A DNA stretch of 64,000 nucleotides, taken from G016234445 sp964438865. Lineage in GTDB: Bacteria; Chloroflexota; Dehalococcoidia; Tepidiformales; Tepidiformaceae. The number at the start of each line of letters is the position of its first letter. Within the stretch, counting starts at the first letter, position 1. The position numbers and the translations under genes are program-made. The notes beneath the pieces were generated by a model. The model saw only the letters and a program-made list of their open reading frames with translations, had not been told where the DNA came from and made no database searches. Shown piece by piece: positions 1 through 7,238 of this stretch. Location: assembly GCA_964438865.1 (NCBI GenBank), contig CAYTMI010000003.1:1-64000 (forward strand), given 5' to 3'.

Positions 1-54
1 TTTCCCGGGGTACTCCCCCTCATCCTGGATGTCCGTCAATTCGGGGCAAGCCCA

Positions 55-78
55 CCCCTCCAAGCCGCAACGGAGGGG
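55..78 (-). terminator. Possible terminator hairpin after the ABM-like gene
   Basis: A 7-bp perfect stem (CCCCTCC/GGAGGGG) with a 10-base loop lies just past the stop of the minus-strand gene ending at 98. There is no clear T tract, so this is tentative. Confidence 0.3.
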
Positions 79-97
79 CCCACAATGACTGACCGGG

Positions 98-385
98 CTA
101 GAGGGAGAAGAAGGCGCGCTCCAGGTGGTCGGGTTCGACGATGAGGTGCATTTCGGACCGGAGGGCCATCATCGAGGCGTCGTTGGCGGCGGCTTCACCG
201 GCGGCTTCGTTCTCGTAGATGGTGATGCGGGCGAGGTCGCCACTGCCATCGCCGCTCTTGAGGACGAACGTCTGCTGGCAGCCAGCCTGCTTTGCGGCGA
301 CGGCGGCGAGCTTGTTCATGATTTCGACGAGGCGCGCTTCCTGCCCACGCTGGGGGCGGGCGATGGAGAGGCGGATGTAGGCCAA
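98..385 (-). CDS. Antibiotic biosynthesis monooxygenase (ABM)-like small protein
   Basis: A 95-residue protein with the ferredoxin-like fold pattern of ABM/dimeric alpha-beta barrel proteins: an N-terminal strand (AYIRLSIARP), a helix rich in Leu and Ala, a second strand (QTFVLKSGDG) and a final strand near HLIVEP. Such proteins act as small monooxygenases or as dimeric ligand-binding domains; the substrate is not predictable. I chose the TTG at 385 because AGGAGG sits 7 bases upstream; the longer open frame above it has no protein character. It lies downstream of the riboswitch-controlled zinc-ribbon gene, but a hairpin between them suggests separate transcription. Confidence 0.7.
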   Translation of the reverse strand: MAYIRLSIARPQRGQEARLVEIMNKLAAVAAKQAGCQQTFVLKSGDGSGDLARITIYENEAAGEAAANDASMMALRSEMHLIVEPDHLERAFFSL

Positions 386-438
386 GGGTGCTCCTCCTGG
401 GTGATGATGCCGGAATAATAGGCGATTTGGCCGTTGGC

Positions 439-475
439 CGGAAACGACAAAGCCCCCCGGGGTGCGGAGGGCTGT
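439..475 (-). terminator. Rho-independent terminator after the zinc-ribbon gene
   Basis: Read on the minus strand, an AGCCCTCCG...CGGGGGGCT hairpin is followed by TTTGTCGTTT. It sits directly after the stop of the 72-residue zinc-ribbon gene. Confidence 0.6.
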
Positions 476-503
476 CGATTCGTGGAAGGGGTTGGTGGTA
501 CTC

Positions 504-722
504 CTACAAACGGAGTTTGCCGTGCGACGGCTGGCGGCGGCGCTGGCGCTGGGGCAGCGCAGCTTCTTCGGCAGCGAGGTCGACGGGGGGGCTGGTGAGC
601 ACTTCATGGACGTAGCCGCACATGATGCAGCTGCCGTAGGTGCCGTGCCAGTCGCGTTCGACGATCATGGAGCCGCGGCACTTCGGGCAGGACTTGGGCG
701 GGGCTTCTTGTAGAGCCGGCAT
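504..722 (-). CDS. Small zinc-ribbon protein controlled by a c-di-AMP riboswitch
   Basis: A 72-residue protein with two CxxC knuckles, CPKC at residues 12-15 and CIMC at 32-35, spaced as in a zinc ribbon, then a short acidic stretch and a basic, Gln/Arg-rich tail (QRQRRR). The tail suggests nucleic acid or ribosome binding, but no function is known to me. The ATG at 722 has AGGAGG about 9 bases upstream. Its roughly 250-base leader carries a c-di-AMP riboswitch with a terminator, so the protein probably rises or falls with c-di-AMP. Known members of that regulon are mostly wall hydrolases and potassium transporters, so this target is unusual. Confidence 0.75.
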   Translation of the reverse strand: MPALQEAPPKSCPKCRGSMIVERDWHGTYGSCIMCGYVHEVLTSPPVDLAAEEAALPQRQRRRQPSHGKLRL

Positions 723-770
723 ATTGGATTCCCTCCTGAACAGCCAAAAAAGGCGAGATAGCGAAGACGG

Positions 771-808
771 AAAAAAGACCTCAGAGCGAGCGACCTGCTC
801 GCCAGGCC
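771..808 (-). terminator. Riboswitch expression-platform terminator
   Basis: On the minus strand GGCCU-N-GCGAGC-AGGUC-GCUCGC-N-AGGUC folds into a two-part stem and is followed at once by six U residues (776-771). It lies between the aptamer and the ribosome binding site of the zinc-ribbon gene, so it can act as the ligand-controlled transcription stop. Confidence 0.8.
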
Positions 809-814
809 TTCCTG

Positions 815-929
815 CTGCCGACGGGGTTAGCTGACGGGTTCGGGCGGAAGGTCGCCCTATCGGCCGGGAGGGGCCGAATTCACCCCGGGTTGGTGGTTCC
901 CCCGCTGCGCCTGCCGGCGCACTAGGCAG
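815..929 (-). ncRNA. ydaO-type cyclic di-AMP riboswitch aptamer
   Basis: The minus-strand RNA contains the conserved ydaO/yuaA blocks in order: GCGGGGGAACC (905-895), GGGGUGAAUUCGG (886-874), an AGGGCGA...CCCGAA stem, and the signature CCCGAACCCGUCAGCUAACC (844-825), then GUCGGCAG. A closing P1 helix can form between CUGCC (929-925) and GGCAG (819-815), and ACCUUCC in an internal loop matches GGAAGG after P1. Known members bind c-di-AMP, the second messenger of osmotic and cell-wall state, and usually switch genes off. A terminator and a small zinc-ribbon gene follow. Confidence 0.92.
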
Positions 930-982
930 TGTTTGCACGTTTGACCGAGCGCGTTTACAACCGTTTAACAGGCTGTACCCGG

Positions 983-1012
983 ACGCTACCAAGGTTCGAT
1001 CCGGCCTGTCAA
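983..1012 (-). promoter_or_regulatory. Candidate promoter for the riboswitch leader
   Basis: TTGACA (1012-1007) and TAGCGT (988-983) are 18 bases apart on the minus strand, which would start the transcript about 50 bases before the aptamer. The -35 is perfect; the -10 is weak. Confidence 0.5.
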
Positions 1013-1127
1013 CCCCCGATTGCGATTTCCTTCACAATTTTACCGTCGGGTAGGGGTTTGACAGCTCGTTATGAAGGCCAGAGCGGGCCGATTGGCCCCG
1101 AGGGGTACTCCGGCCCTGGTTGGCGGC

Positions 1128-1281
1128 CTATTTCACGACGAACTCCAGGTGGGGGCTCGCGGCGATCCCCTTCTGGCCGCTGTCCTAGGCGGCGACGTAC
1201 CAGAAGCAGGTGCCGGGCTTCCAGGTTCTTCGTGATCGTGTAGGTAGCGCCCTGGACGCGGGTGGCGTCCTGTGGACCATC
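1128..1281 (-). pseudogene. Broken C-terminal fragment of a fibronectin type III domain
   Basis: Frames joined by one base shift near 1220 read DGPQDATRVQGATYTITKNL, then KPGTCFWYVAA, a TAG stop (1187-1185), and on in frame to DSGQKGIAASPHLEFVVK before a real stop at 1128. This is the typical last half of a fibronectin type III domain (TYT-TxNLxPGTxYWYxVAAxDSxGxxS). One shifted base plus one in-frame stop mean it cannot be translated whole. It lies just after the stop of the GNAT gene at 1318, suggesting the remains of a deleted secreted protein gene. Confidence 0.6.
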
Positions 1282-1317
1282 CGTGGGAAGCGAGGGAGGC
1301 GGTCAGGCGGGCCTCGC

Positions 1318-1863
1318 TCAGCCCTCCCGCACGAGTTCGCCCTCCAACATCCCCATGACAACGATGTCGCTGTAGCGCCCGTACTGGTAGAGCGCGTCGC
1401 GGCGGCGGCCTTCGACGCGGAACCCCACCTTCTCGTAGACGTGCTGGGCGCGCTCGTTCCCGGCGTAGACGTCGAGTTGGATGCGGTGGAGGTTCATGTG
1501 GTCGAAGCCAAAGCGGCAGAGGGTGCGCATGGCATCGGTGCCGTAGCCGCCGTCCCAGCAGGTCTTGTCGCCGATGGCGATGCCGAGGATGGCGCTGCGG
1601 TTTTCGGGACTGGTGCGTTCGAAGCCGCAACCGCCGATGAGCCTGCCGTCGTCCCTGGTCACAATGGAGAAGGCGGCATGGTCGAAGGAGATGGTGTTGA
1701 CCCGGGCGAGGAAGTCCCGCTCCTGCTGGTGGGAGAGCGGGTAGCGGATGCTGAGGAATTCGGTGACTTCCGGGTCGTTGAACCACTGGTAGAGGAGGGG
1801 CTCCTCTTCGGGTTCGCGGGCGCGCAAGCGGATGAGTCTGCCTTCGTAGGGGTTGTCTTTCAC
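1318..1863 (-). CDS. GNAT acetyltransferase, RimJ/RimL type (copy 1)
   Basis: A 181-residue GCN5-related N-acetyltransferase that would move an acetyl group from acetyl-CoA to an amine. It shows the RimL-like start (RLIRLRAREPEEEP, FNDPEVTEFL), a central acetyl-CoA strand and loop (ILGIAIGDKTCWDGGYGTDA) and the C-terminal NERAQHVYEKVGFRVEG motif. The GTG start overlaps the stop of the upstream paralog by 4 bases, so the two are translationally coupled. Substrate unknown; ribosomal protein, small molecule or antibiotic acetylation are all possible. Confidence 0.85.
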   Translation of the reverse strand: MKDNPYEGRLIRLRAREPEEEPLLYQWFNDPEVTEFLSIRYPLSHQQERDFLARVNTISFDHAAFSIVTRDDGRLIGGCGFERTSPENRSAILGIAIGDKTCWDGGYGTDAMRTLCRFGFDHMNLHRIQLDVYAGNERAQHVYEKVGFRVEGRRRDALYQYGRYSDIVVMGMLEGELVREG

Positions 1864-2432
1864 GTTTGCCTCTTTGTGGTGTGGTCAGGTTCTCCGGAAC
1901 CTGAGATGAGTTCGCCTTCGAGCAAGCCCATGAGCAGGTCGGTCCGGTAGCGTCCGGACTTGTAGCGTCCGTCTCGCAATCGCGCTTCGACGCGAAAGCC
2001 CACCTTTTCATACACGTGACGGGCGCGAGCGTTATCCGCGTCCACAGCGAGCTCGATCCGATGCAGGTTCATCATTTCGAAGCCGAAGCGGCATACGGTC
2101 CTCATCGTGTCCGTTCCGAACCCACCGTCCCACGAAGCCCGGTCGCCGATCGCGATACCGAGCCGCCCCGATCTGTTCTCATCGCTCAAGCTCCCGAGGA
2201 ACACCTCCCCGATGCAGCGCCCGTCATCCAACCGCTCGACGGAGAACCCGGCGCTCCGGCCCCATTTTTCAGAGGGCTTCAGGCGCTCAAACGTGCTGGC
2301 GTGGGATTCGGGATAGCGGCGCCCGAGGTACTCGGTGACTTCGGGGTCGTTGAACCAGCGAAAGTGCAAGGGCTCGTCCTCCGGTTCGCGCGCGCGGAGA
2401 CGGATGAGGCGGCCTGCGAACGGTGACTGCAT
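1860..2432 (-). CDS. GNAT acetyltransferase, RimJ/RimL type (copy 2)
   Basis: A 190-residue paralog of the next gene, sharing the RLIRLRAREPE-EP start, FNDPEVTEYL, the LGIAIGDRASWDGGFGTD acetyl-CoA loop and ARHVYEKVGFRVEAR. I prefer the ATG at 2432, which has AAGGAG 8 bases upstream, over the earlier in-frame start at 2453. The pair looks like a tandem duplication kept as an overlapping operon; the copies differ mostly in the middle, where substrate is bound, so they may act on different acceptors. Confidence 0.85.
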   Translation of the reverse strand: MQSPFAGRLIRLRAREPEDEPLHFRWFNDPEVTEYLGRRYPESHASTFERLKPSEKWGRSAGFSVERLDDGRCIGEVFLGSLSDENRSGRLGIAIGDRASWDGGFGTDTMRTVCRFGFEMMNLHRIELAVDADNARARHVYEKVGFRVEARLRDGRYKSGRYRTDLLMGLLEGELISGSGEPDHTTKRQT

Positions 2433-2459
2433 GGATGCGCTCCTTCCTGGCAACGGAAA

Positions 2460-2481
2460 GGCCCACCGGGTGGGGTGGGCC
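2460..2481 (-). terminator. Terminator hairpin after the VapC-like gene
   Basis: GGCCCACC/GGTGGGCC form a perfect 8-bp stem with a 6-base loop, followed on the minus strand by TTTCCGTT. Confidence 0.6.
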
Positions 2482-2638
2482 TCTGAGTGGGTGAATACTG
2501 CTATCTGCTCAGGGACCCTCGCTGTGACCGGAAATGCCGTTGCCAGCTGACGCGAAGCGGTTGGCGTCAGTGCGGATGAGGCCGCGGACAGTGAGCTGCT
2601 TCATGATTTGGATACGGTAGCGGAATGCGAAGGCGTCT

Positions 2639-3082
2639 TCAAGCGCGATTTCCGGAGCCGGGGGCCACGACAGCGAACCCTTCGAGGCGGGCGGCGGCGA
2701 GCAGGCGCTGGTCGAGGCAGACGAACTCGAGTGTCGAGGGGCGGCCTTCAGCGGCATAGAGGGCGGCGGCAAGCTGGAGAGCGTCGGCGGCGCTCAACGA
2801 GTGGGTGCGAACGAGACGAAGCGCAGACTCCCGGACTTCCTCCAGAGGTGCGATTTCCACCCAGGCGGCCCGCATCTCGGCGAGCCCGGCGATAGCCGCG
2901 TCCACCGTGCGGGCCGCCAGACCACCGCGTTGCCGGCGGCTGAGCGCAGAAATGCACTCGACACAGGTACCCCACCAGGTGAACGTTGTTCGCGCCCCGA
3001 CAAACCGATTTCGGAGTTCCCGCGAATTGGGCTCGGGCACGAGGATCGGGATGATCGCGGAAGCATCCCAGAAGGAAGTCAC
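2639..3082 (-). CDS. PIN-domain ribonuclease toxin (VapC-like)
   Basis: A 147-residue PIN-domain protein, a Mg2+-dependent RNase that cuts tRNA or rRNA when freed from its antitoxin. The acidic active-site set is visible: D6 (FWDASAI), E42 (CVECISAL), D100 (SAADALQLA) and D124 (CLDQRLLAA). The GTG start overlaps the antitoxin stop by 4 bases (GTGA), the normal arrangement for a VapBC pair. About 150 bases follow without a convincing gene before the terminator. Confidence 0.88.
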   Translation of the reverse strand: MTSFWDASAIIPILVPEPNSRELRNRFVGARTTFTWWGTCVECISALSRRQRGGLAARTVDAAIAGLAEMRAAWVEIAPLEEVRESALRLVRTHSLSAADALQLAAALYAAEGRPSTLEFVCLDQRLLAAARLEGFAVVAPGSGNRA

Positions 3083-3375
3083 CAGGACTCCTCTCGCTCA
3101 GCCAGTAATTCTTCGAGGACGCCGGAGGGTGGAGCATCAGGCGGGAACTCCGGGAGCTCCTCAAGAGTTAACGGAGGGCGAGTTGGCCTGCTGATGCCGC
3201 CCCGGCGCTCGAGCCGCGCCAGGCGCGCTTCGTCGTCTTCGGCGGGGCCGGTCTCGGGGACGAGGCGGGCGACCGGCACCCCATTGTCGGTGATGACGAT
3301 GGTCTCGCCGGTGCGCACTTCATCGATGAGCGCGCTGAGCCGGGTCTTCGCTTCTGTGATCGTCGCCGTCTTCAT
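3079..3375 (-). CDS. Phd/VapB-type antitoxin
   Basis: A 98-residue antitoxin. Residues 1-45 are the Phd/YefM-type DNA-binding and dimerisation domain (TITEAKTRLSALIDEV, GETIVITDNGVPVARLVP). The disordered, Pro- and Glu-rich tail would wrap and block the toxin encoded by the next gene. A TATGCT box lies 6 bases before the ATG at 3375 with no Shine-Dalgarno sequence, so the mRNA may be leaderless; this family usually represses its own promoter. The longer in-frame extension above 3375 is not supported. Confidence 0.87.
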   Translation of the reverse strand: MKTATITEAKTRLSALIDEVRTGETIVITDNGVPVARLVPETGPAEDDEARLARLERRGGISRPTRPPLTLEELPEFPPDAPPSGVLEELLAEREESW

Positions 3376-3432
3376 ATCGCAAGCATACCGCACGCGGCCA
3401 CCGGCGACGGACTCGATGCGGGGGAAGCACAC

Positions 3433-3456
3433 AGGCCGTGGATTGCTCCACGGCCT
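3433..3456 (-). terminator. Terminator hairpin after hppA
   Basis: A perfect 10-bp stem (AGGCCGTGGA/TCCACGGCCT) with a 4-base loop stands about 30 bases past the hppA stop. No long T run follows, so termination may be partial. Confidence 0.5.
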
Positions 3457-3483
3457 GCGCAAGTTCGATGACCGGTGCGGACC

Positions 3484-5904
3484 TTAGCTGATGAACAACG
3501 GGGCCAGCACAAGGGTGATGGTGCTGAGCAGCTTCACGAGCACGTGGAGGGCGGGGCCTGCCGTGTCCTTGAAGGGGTCGCCCACGGTGTCGCCGACGAC
3601 GGCAGCCTCGTGGGTGGCGGTGCCCTTGCCGATGGCGTTGCCCTGGTCGTCCATCAGCCCACCGGATTCGATGAACTTCTTGGCGTTATCCCAGGCGCCA
3701 CCGGCATTGTTGAGGTACGTCGCGACCATGACGCCGCCGATCGTGCCGACCATGAGCATGCCGGCGACCGCGAGCCAGCCTTCGTTGCCATCGCCCCCGA
3801 AACCGTAGCGAAAGACGACGCCGACGAGGATTGGCAGGCCAACCGCGAGGAGGCCGGGGGCAACCATTTCGCGGAGGGCGGAACGGGTTGTGATGTCCAC
3901 CGCGCGGGTGTAGTCAGGGCGGACTTCGCCGGTCATGATGCCCGGGTTCTCGCGGAACTGGCGGCGAACCTCTTCGATGATGCCGCCCGCCGCCTTACCG
4001 ACAGCGCGCAGGGCGAGCGAGCTGAAGAGGAAGACGAGCATGACGCCGAGGAGGCCGCCAACGAACACCTCAACCTTGCCGAGGTTGATCGGCATGATGC
4101 GCGGGAGCGGCACCGGGCTCGATTGGAGGCCCGCAGCCTGTTTCTCGGTGATGTCACCGGCGTCTAGCTTGTGATTGAGGATGGCAGCGGTCTCATTCGA
4201 GTCGGCGATGATCAGCTTCTCAATCTCGGATTCGGTGAAGCCGCGAGACTCGAGTTCCTCGTGGTAGGCCTGCGTCACTTCAGCGATGGCGGCCTGGATG
4301 TCGTCACCCTGTGGGAACAGGTCGAGGTCCTGGACGTTTCTGGCGTAGCGAGATGGATCCTCAATCGCGATCTTGGCGAACTCCACCCGGATTTCGTCGA
4401 GGAACGCCGTGAAGAGAAGGAAGGCGGCGAGGGCGGCCGAGCCGACCGCGTAGCCCTTGGTGAGAGCCTTCGTGGTGTTGCCGACCGTATCGAGTGCGTC
4501 GGTGATTTCGCGGGCTTCAGGCTTGGTGCCCTCGGCCATTTGGGTGATGCCGCCGGCGTTGTCGGTGATAGGCCCGAAGGTGTCCATGGCGAGGACGTAG
4601 GCGGCGGACATGAGCATGCCCATGGTGGCAACGGCGGTGCCGAAGACACCGGTGGAGATGTTACTCACGTTTTCGAGGTCGGCCTGCTGGCCGAGGACGA
4701 AGGAGAGGACGAGCGCGATACCCACCGTGATGGCGGTTACGGCTGTGGTTTCGAAGCCGACGGCGGTACCGATGATCATGTTGGTGGCAGCGCCCGTCTT
4801 GCTCGCCTGGGCGATTTCCTGGACCGGGCGCCAGGCGCCGGCCGTGTAGTACTGGGTGATGTAGACGAAGGCGATGCCGGTAGCGATACCGACGATCCCG
4901 CAGAAGAAGAACCAGTACCAGACGTCTCCGAGCATGGCGTTCGTGACGATGGCGAGGCCGCCGATGCTCAACACGGTAATGACCCAGTAGCCGCCGTTGA
5001 GCGCGCCCATCGGGTCTTTGATCCGCTTCGCCCAGAACGGCACGGTGAGCATGCCGATGATGGTGGCGAACACACCGAACGAGCGGAGGACGAGCGGGAA
5101 GAGAATCCACTCGACCTGGCCGGTGGCGGTGAAGATGGCGACGCCGAGGATCATGGCGCCGATGTTCTCAGCGCTCATGGATTCGAAGAGGTCGGCGCCG
5201 CGGCCGGCGCAGTCGCCAACGTTGTCGCCAACGAGGTCGGCGATGACGGCTGCGTTGCGGGGGTCATCTTCGGGGATACCGGCTTCGACCTTGCCGACGA
5301 GGTCAGCGCCAACGTCGGCGGCCTTGGTATAGATACCACCGCCGAGCTGGGCGAAGAGGGCAACGAAGCTGGCGCCGAAGCCGAAGCCGACGATGAGGAA
5401 CGGCGTCTCATCGATCGGGTGGTTGAGCAGGTTCGAATAGATGGCGAACATGCTCGAGACGCCGATGAGGCTCAAGGCTACGACGAGGAAGCCAGAAACG
5501 GCGCCGCCGCGGAGGGCGGTGTTGATCGCGTCGGAGAGGCTGTTCTGGGCGGCCGAGGCAGTGCGTCCGTTGGCGCGCACAGCGATCGACATGCCAATGT
5601 AGCCGGATACGCCCGATGCGAGGGCGCCGGCGATGAATGCGGCGCCGGTAAGGATGCCGACTTCCGTCGACTCCTTGAAGATGCCCACCACAGCGCCGAC
5701 GACCACGGAGGTCACAAGAGCCAGGATGCCGATGGTGCGGTACTGGCGGCTCAAGAAGGCGTTGGCGCCTTCGAGGATGGTGCCGGCGACCTCCTGCATG
5801 GCCGCAGTGCCCTTGTCCCGCTTGAGGACATCGTAGGCAAGCCAGATCGCAAACAGGACCGCCGCGGCACTCGCCGCCGGGATCATAATTTGGGCCAGGA
5901 GCAT
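3484..5904 (-). CDS. hppA: Membrane H+-translocating pyrophosphatase, K+-independent type
   Basis: An 806-residue membrane pyrophosphatase that splits pyrophosphate and pumps H+ across the membrane. The substrate loops are intact: DVGADLVGKVE (197-207), DNVGDCAGRGAD (227-238) and the C-terminal GDTVGDPFKDTAGP. The diagnostic motif reads GNTTKALTKG (475-484); Lys where K+-dependent enzymes have Ala marks the K+-independent class. It is longer than the usual 660-700 residues because of a charged insert of about 90 residues (roughly 505-595) between membrane helices. The ATG at 5904 has GGAGGGGGAGG upstream; the open frame above it is not protein-like. Confidence 0.95.
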   Translation of the reverse strand: MLLAQIMIPAASAAAVLFAIWLAYDVLKRDKGTAAMQEVAGTILEGANAFLSRQYRTIGILALVTSVVVGAVVGIFKESTEVGILTGAAFIAGALASGVSGYIGMSIAVRANGRTASAAQNSLSDAINTALRGGAVSGFLVVALSLIGVSSMFAIYSNLLNHPIDETPFLIVGFGFGASFVALFAQLGGGIYTKAADVGADLVGKVEAGIPEDDPRNAAVIADLVGDNVGDCAGRGADLFESMSAENIGAMILGVAIFTATGQVEWILFPLVLRSFGVFATIIGMLTVPFWAKRIKDPMGALNGGYWVITVLSIGGLAIVTNAMLGDVWYWFFFCGIVGIATGIAFVYITQYYTAGAWRPVQEIAQASKTGAATNMIIGTAVGFETTAVTAITVGIALVLSFVLGQQADLENVSNISTGVFGTAVATMGMLMSAAYVLAMDTFGPITDNAGGITQMAEGTKPEAREITDALDTVGNTTKALTKGYAVGSAALAAFLLFTAFLDEIRVEFAKIAIEDPSRYARNVQDLDLFPQGDDIQAAIAEVTQAYHEELESRGFTESEIEKLIIADSNETAAILNHKLDAGDITEKQAAGLQSSPVPLPRIMPINLGKVEVFVGGLLGVMLVFLFSSLALRAVGKAAGGIIEEVRRQFRENPGIMTGEVRPDYTRAVDITTRSALREMVAPGLLAVGLPILVGVVFRYGFGGDGNEGWLAVAGMLMVGTIGGVMVATYLNNAGGAWDNAKKFIESGGLMDDQGNAIGKGTATHEAAVVGDTVGDPFKDTAGPALHVLVKLLSTITLVLAPLFIS

Positions 5905-6113
5905 GTGGCCTCCCCCTCCGAACGACTGGGTTCTGGCAGTCAGGCTGACCGAAGGCACGCCGAGGCGGCCGGGCTCCCCCCTGACAAACCGGATGCGCAC
6001 GGAAATGTAGCAGTCACCGCCTTTACGGGAAATCGACCTTCGCATGCGAAACCGGAGGAGGACGGCGGCCATCCAAGCACGCGCGGAGCGGGCGGGGCCC
6101 GTAGGATCGCGGC

Positions 6114-7238
6114 ATGCGAATCCTCGTGGCGCCACAGGAATTCAAGGGCAGCTTGAGCGCCGACGAGGCCGCGGCGGCAATCGCCCGTGGCATCCGCAGG
6201 TCGCGGCCCCAGTGGGCCGTTGACCAACTGCCGCTCTCCGATGGCGGGCCGGGGTTCCTGGAAGCGCTGCGGCATGCGGTGACGGCAGACACGGCGGGAC
6301 TCGCCGTCCACGATGCGCTCGGCCGGAGGGCCCTGGGGAGGTACATCATCCTCCGGGGTTCGCGGGTCGCGGTGGTCGAGGCTGCCCAGGCGAACGGGCT
6401 CTATCACCTGGCGCCGGACGAACTGGACCCGCCTGGGGCGGACAGCTTTGGGGTGGGCGAACTGCTCCTCGCGGCCGCGGCAGAGCGGCCGCCCAGGATC
6501 GTCGCCGGCGTCGGCGGGAGCGCCACGACAGACGGTGGCGCCGGGATGGCCCGCGCACTCGGGGCGCGGTTCCTCGACGCGGCCGGGCGCGAACTGGGGC
6601 GTGGCGGCGGGCCGCTGGTCGACCTTGCCCGGATTGAGTGGGTCCGGCCGTCTGTGTTCGATGGCGTCGAGATTGTCGTCGCGACGGATGTGACGAACCC
6701 GCTCGTCGGGCCGAACGGGGCAGCGACCGTCTATGGACCCCAGAAGGGGGCGACGCCTGCGCAGGTCGCGCTGCTGGAGGCGGCGCTGGTCCGCTACGCC
6801 AGGGTCGTCCGGGAATGCTTGGGAGTCGAAATCGCCCACATGCCGGGAGCGGGGGCGGCGGGGGGCCTGGCCGCGGGCCTCGTGGCCTTCCTTGGGGCGC
6901 GGGTGGAGAGCGGGTTCGATGTGGTGGCGGAAGCGACGGGTTTGGCTGGCCGCCTGGCGCAGGCCGACGCCGTGGTCACCGGCGAGGGCAGCTTCGACGG
7001 GCAGTCACTCCAGGGAAAGGTAACCGGGCGAATCCGGGGAATGGCCGCAAGCGACGGGAAGCCCTGCTTCGTGTTCGCCGGCGTCGCGGACGTCGATGAG
7101 CCCGGGGTGAGCACGCTTTCGGCGATCGAACCTGACCGGGCGCGGTCGATGGCGAACGCCGCGGTCCTCCTGGAAGAGGTGGCGGCACGATGGGCGGCGG
7201 GTTTCGAACCGGGTGCGAGGGCTCAGGCGAGCAACTGA
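6114..7238 (+). CDS. Glycerate kinase (GlxK/GarK family)
   Basis: A 374-residue glycerate kinase that phosphorylates D-glycerate with ATP. Visible family motifs: the start RILVAPQEFKGSLSADEAA, PLSDGGPGFLEAL, VGGSATTDGGAGMARALGARF, ATDVTNPLVGPNGAATVYGPQKGA, PGAGAAGGLAAGLVAFLGA and VTGEGSFDGQSLQGK. TAGGAT lies 6 bases before the ATG with no Shine-Dalgarno sequence, so the mRNA may be leaderless. Its 3' end overlaps the convergent CitE-like gene by 16 bases. It may feed a glyoxylate or photorespiration-like salvage path, but no partner gene is adjacent. Confidence 0.92.
   Translation: MRILVAPQEFKGSLSADEAAAAIARGIRRSRPQWAVDQLPLSDGGPGFLEALRHAVTADTAGLAVHDALGRRALGRYIILRGSRVAVVEAAQANGLYHLAPDELDPPGADSFGVGELLLAAAAERPPRIVAGVGGSATTDGGAGMARALGARFLDAAGRELGRGGGPLVDLARIEWVRPSVFDGVEIVVATDVTNPLVGPNGAATVYGPQKGATPAQVALLEAALVRYARVVRECLGVEIAHMPGAGAAGGLAAGLVAFLGARVESGFDVVAEATGLAGRLAQADAVVTGEGSFDGQSLQGKVTGRIRGMAASDGKPCFVFAGVADVDEPGVSTLSAIEPDRARSMANAAVLLEEVAARWAAGFEPGARAQASN

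Noticed and set aside
1133..2011. Long open frame through the GNAT genes
   Set aside because: Arg/Pro-rich translation in the wrong frame of the GNAT genes; only the last 150 bases hold a real but broken signal, listed as a pseudogene.
2509..2640. Frame with MKQLTVRGL-like sequence after the VapC gene, which recalls an antitoxin start
   Set aside because: No ribosome site, only about 30 codons and no domain support; kept as spacer.
4171..6156. A 661-codon open frame on the plus strand across hppA
   Set aside because: It is antisense to the conserved pyrophosphatase. The acidic, low-complexity translation is the mirror of a GC-rich gene.
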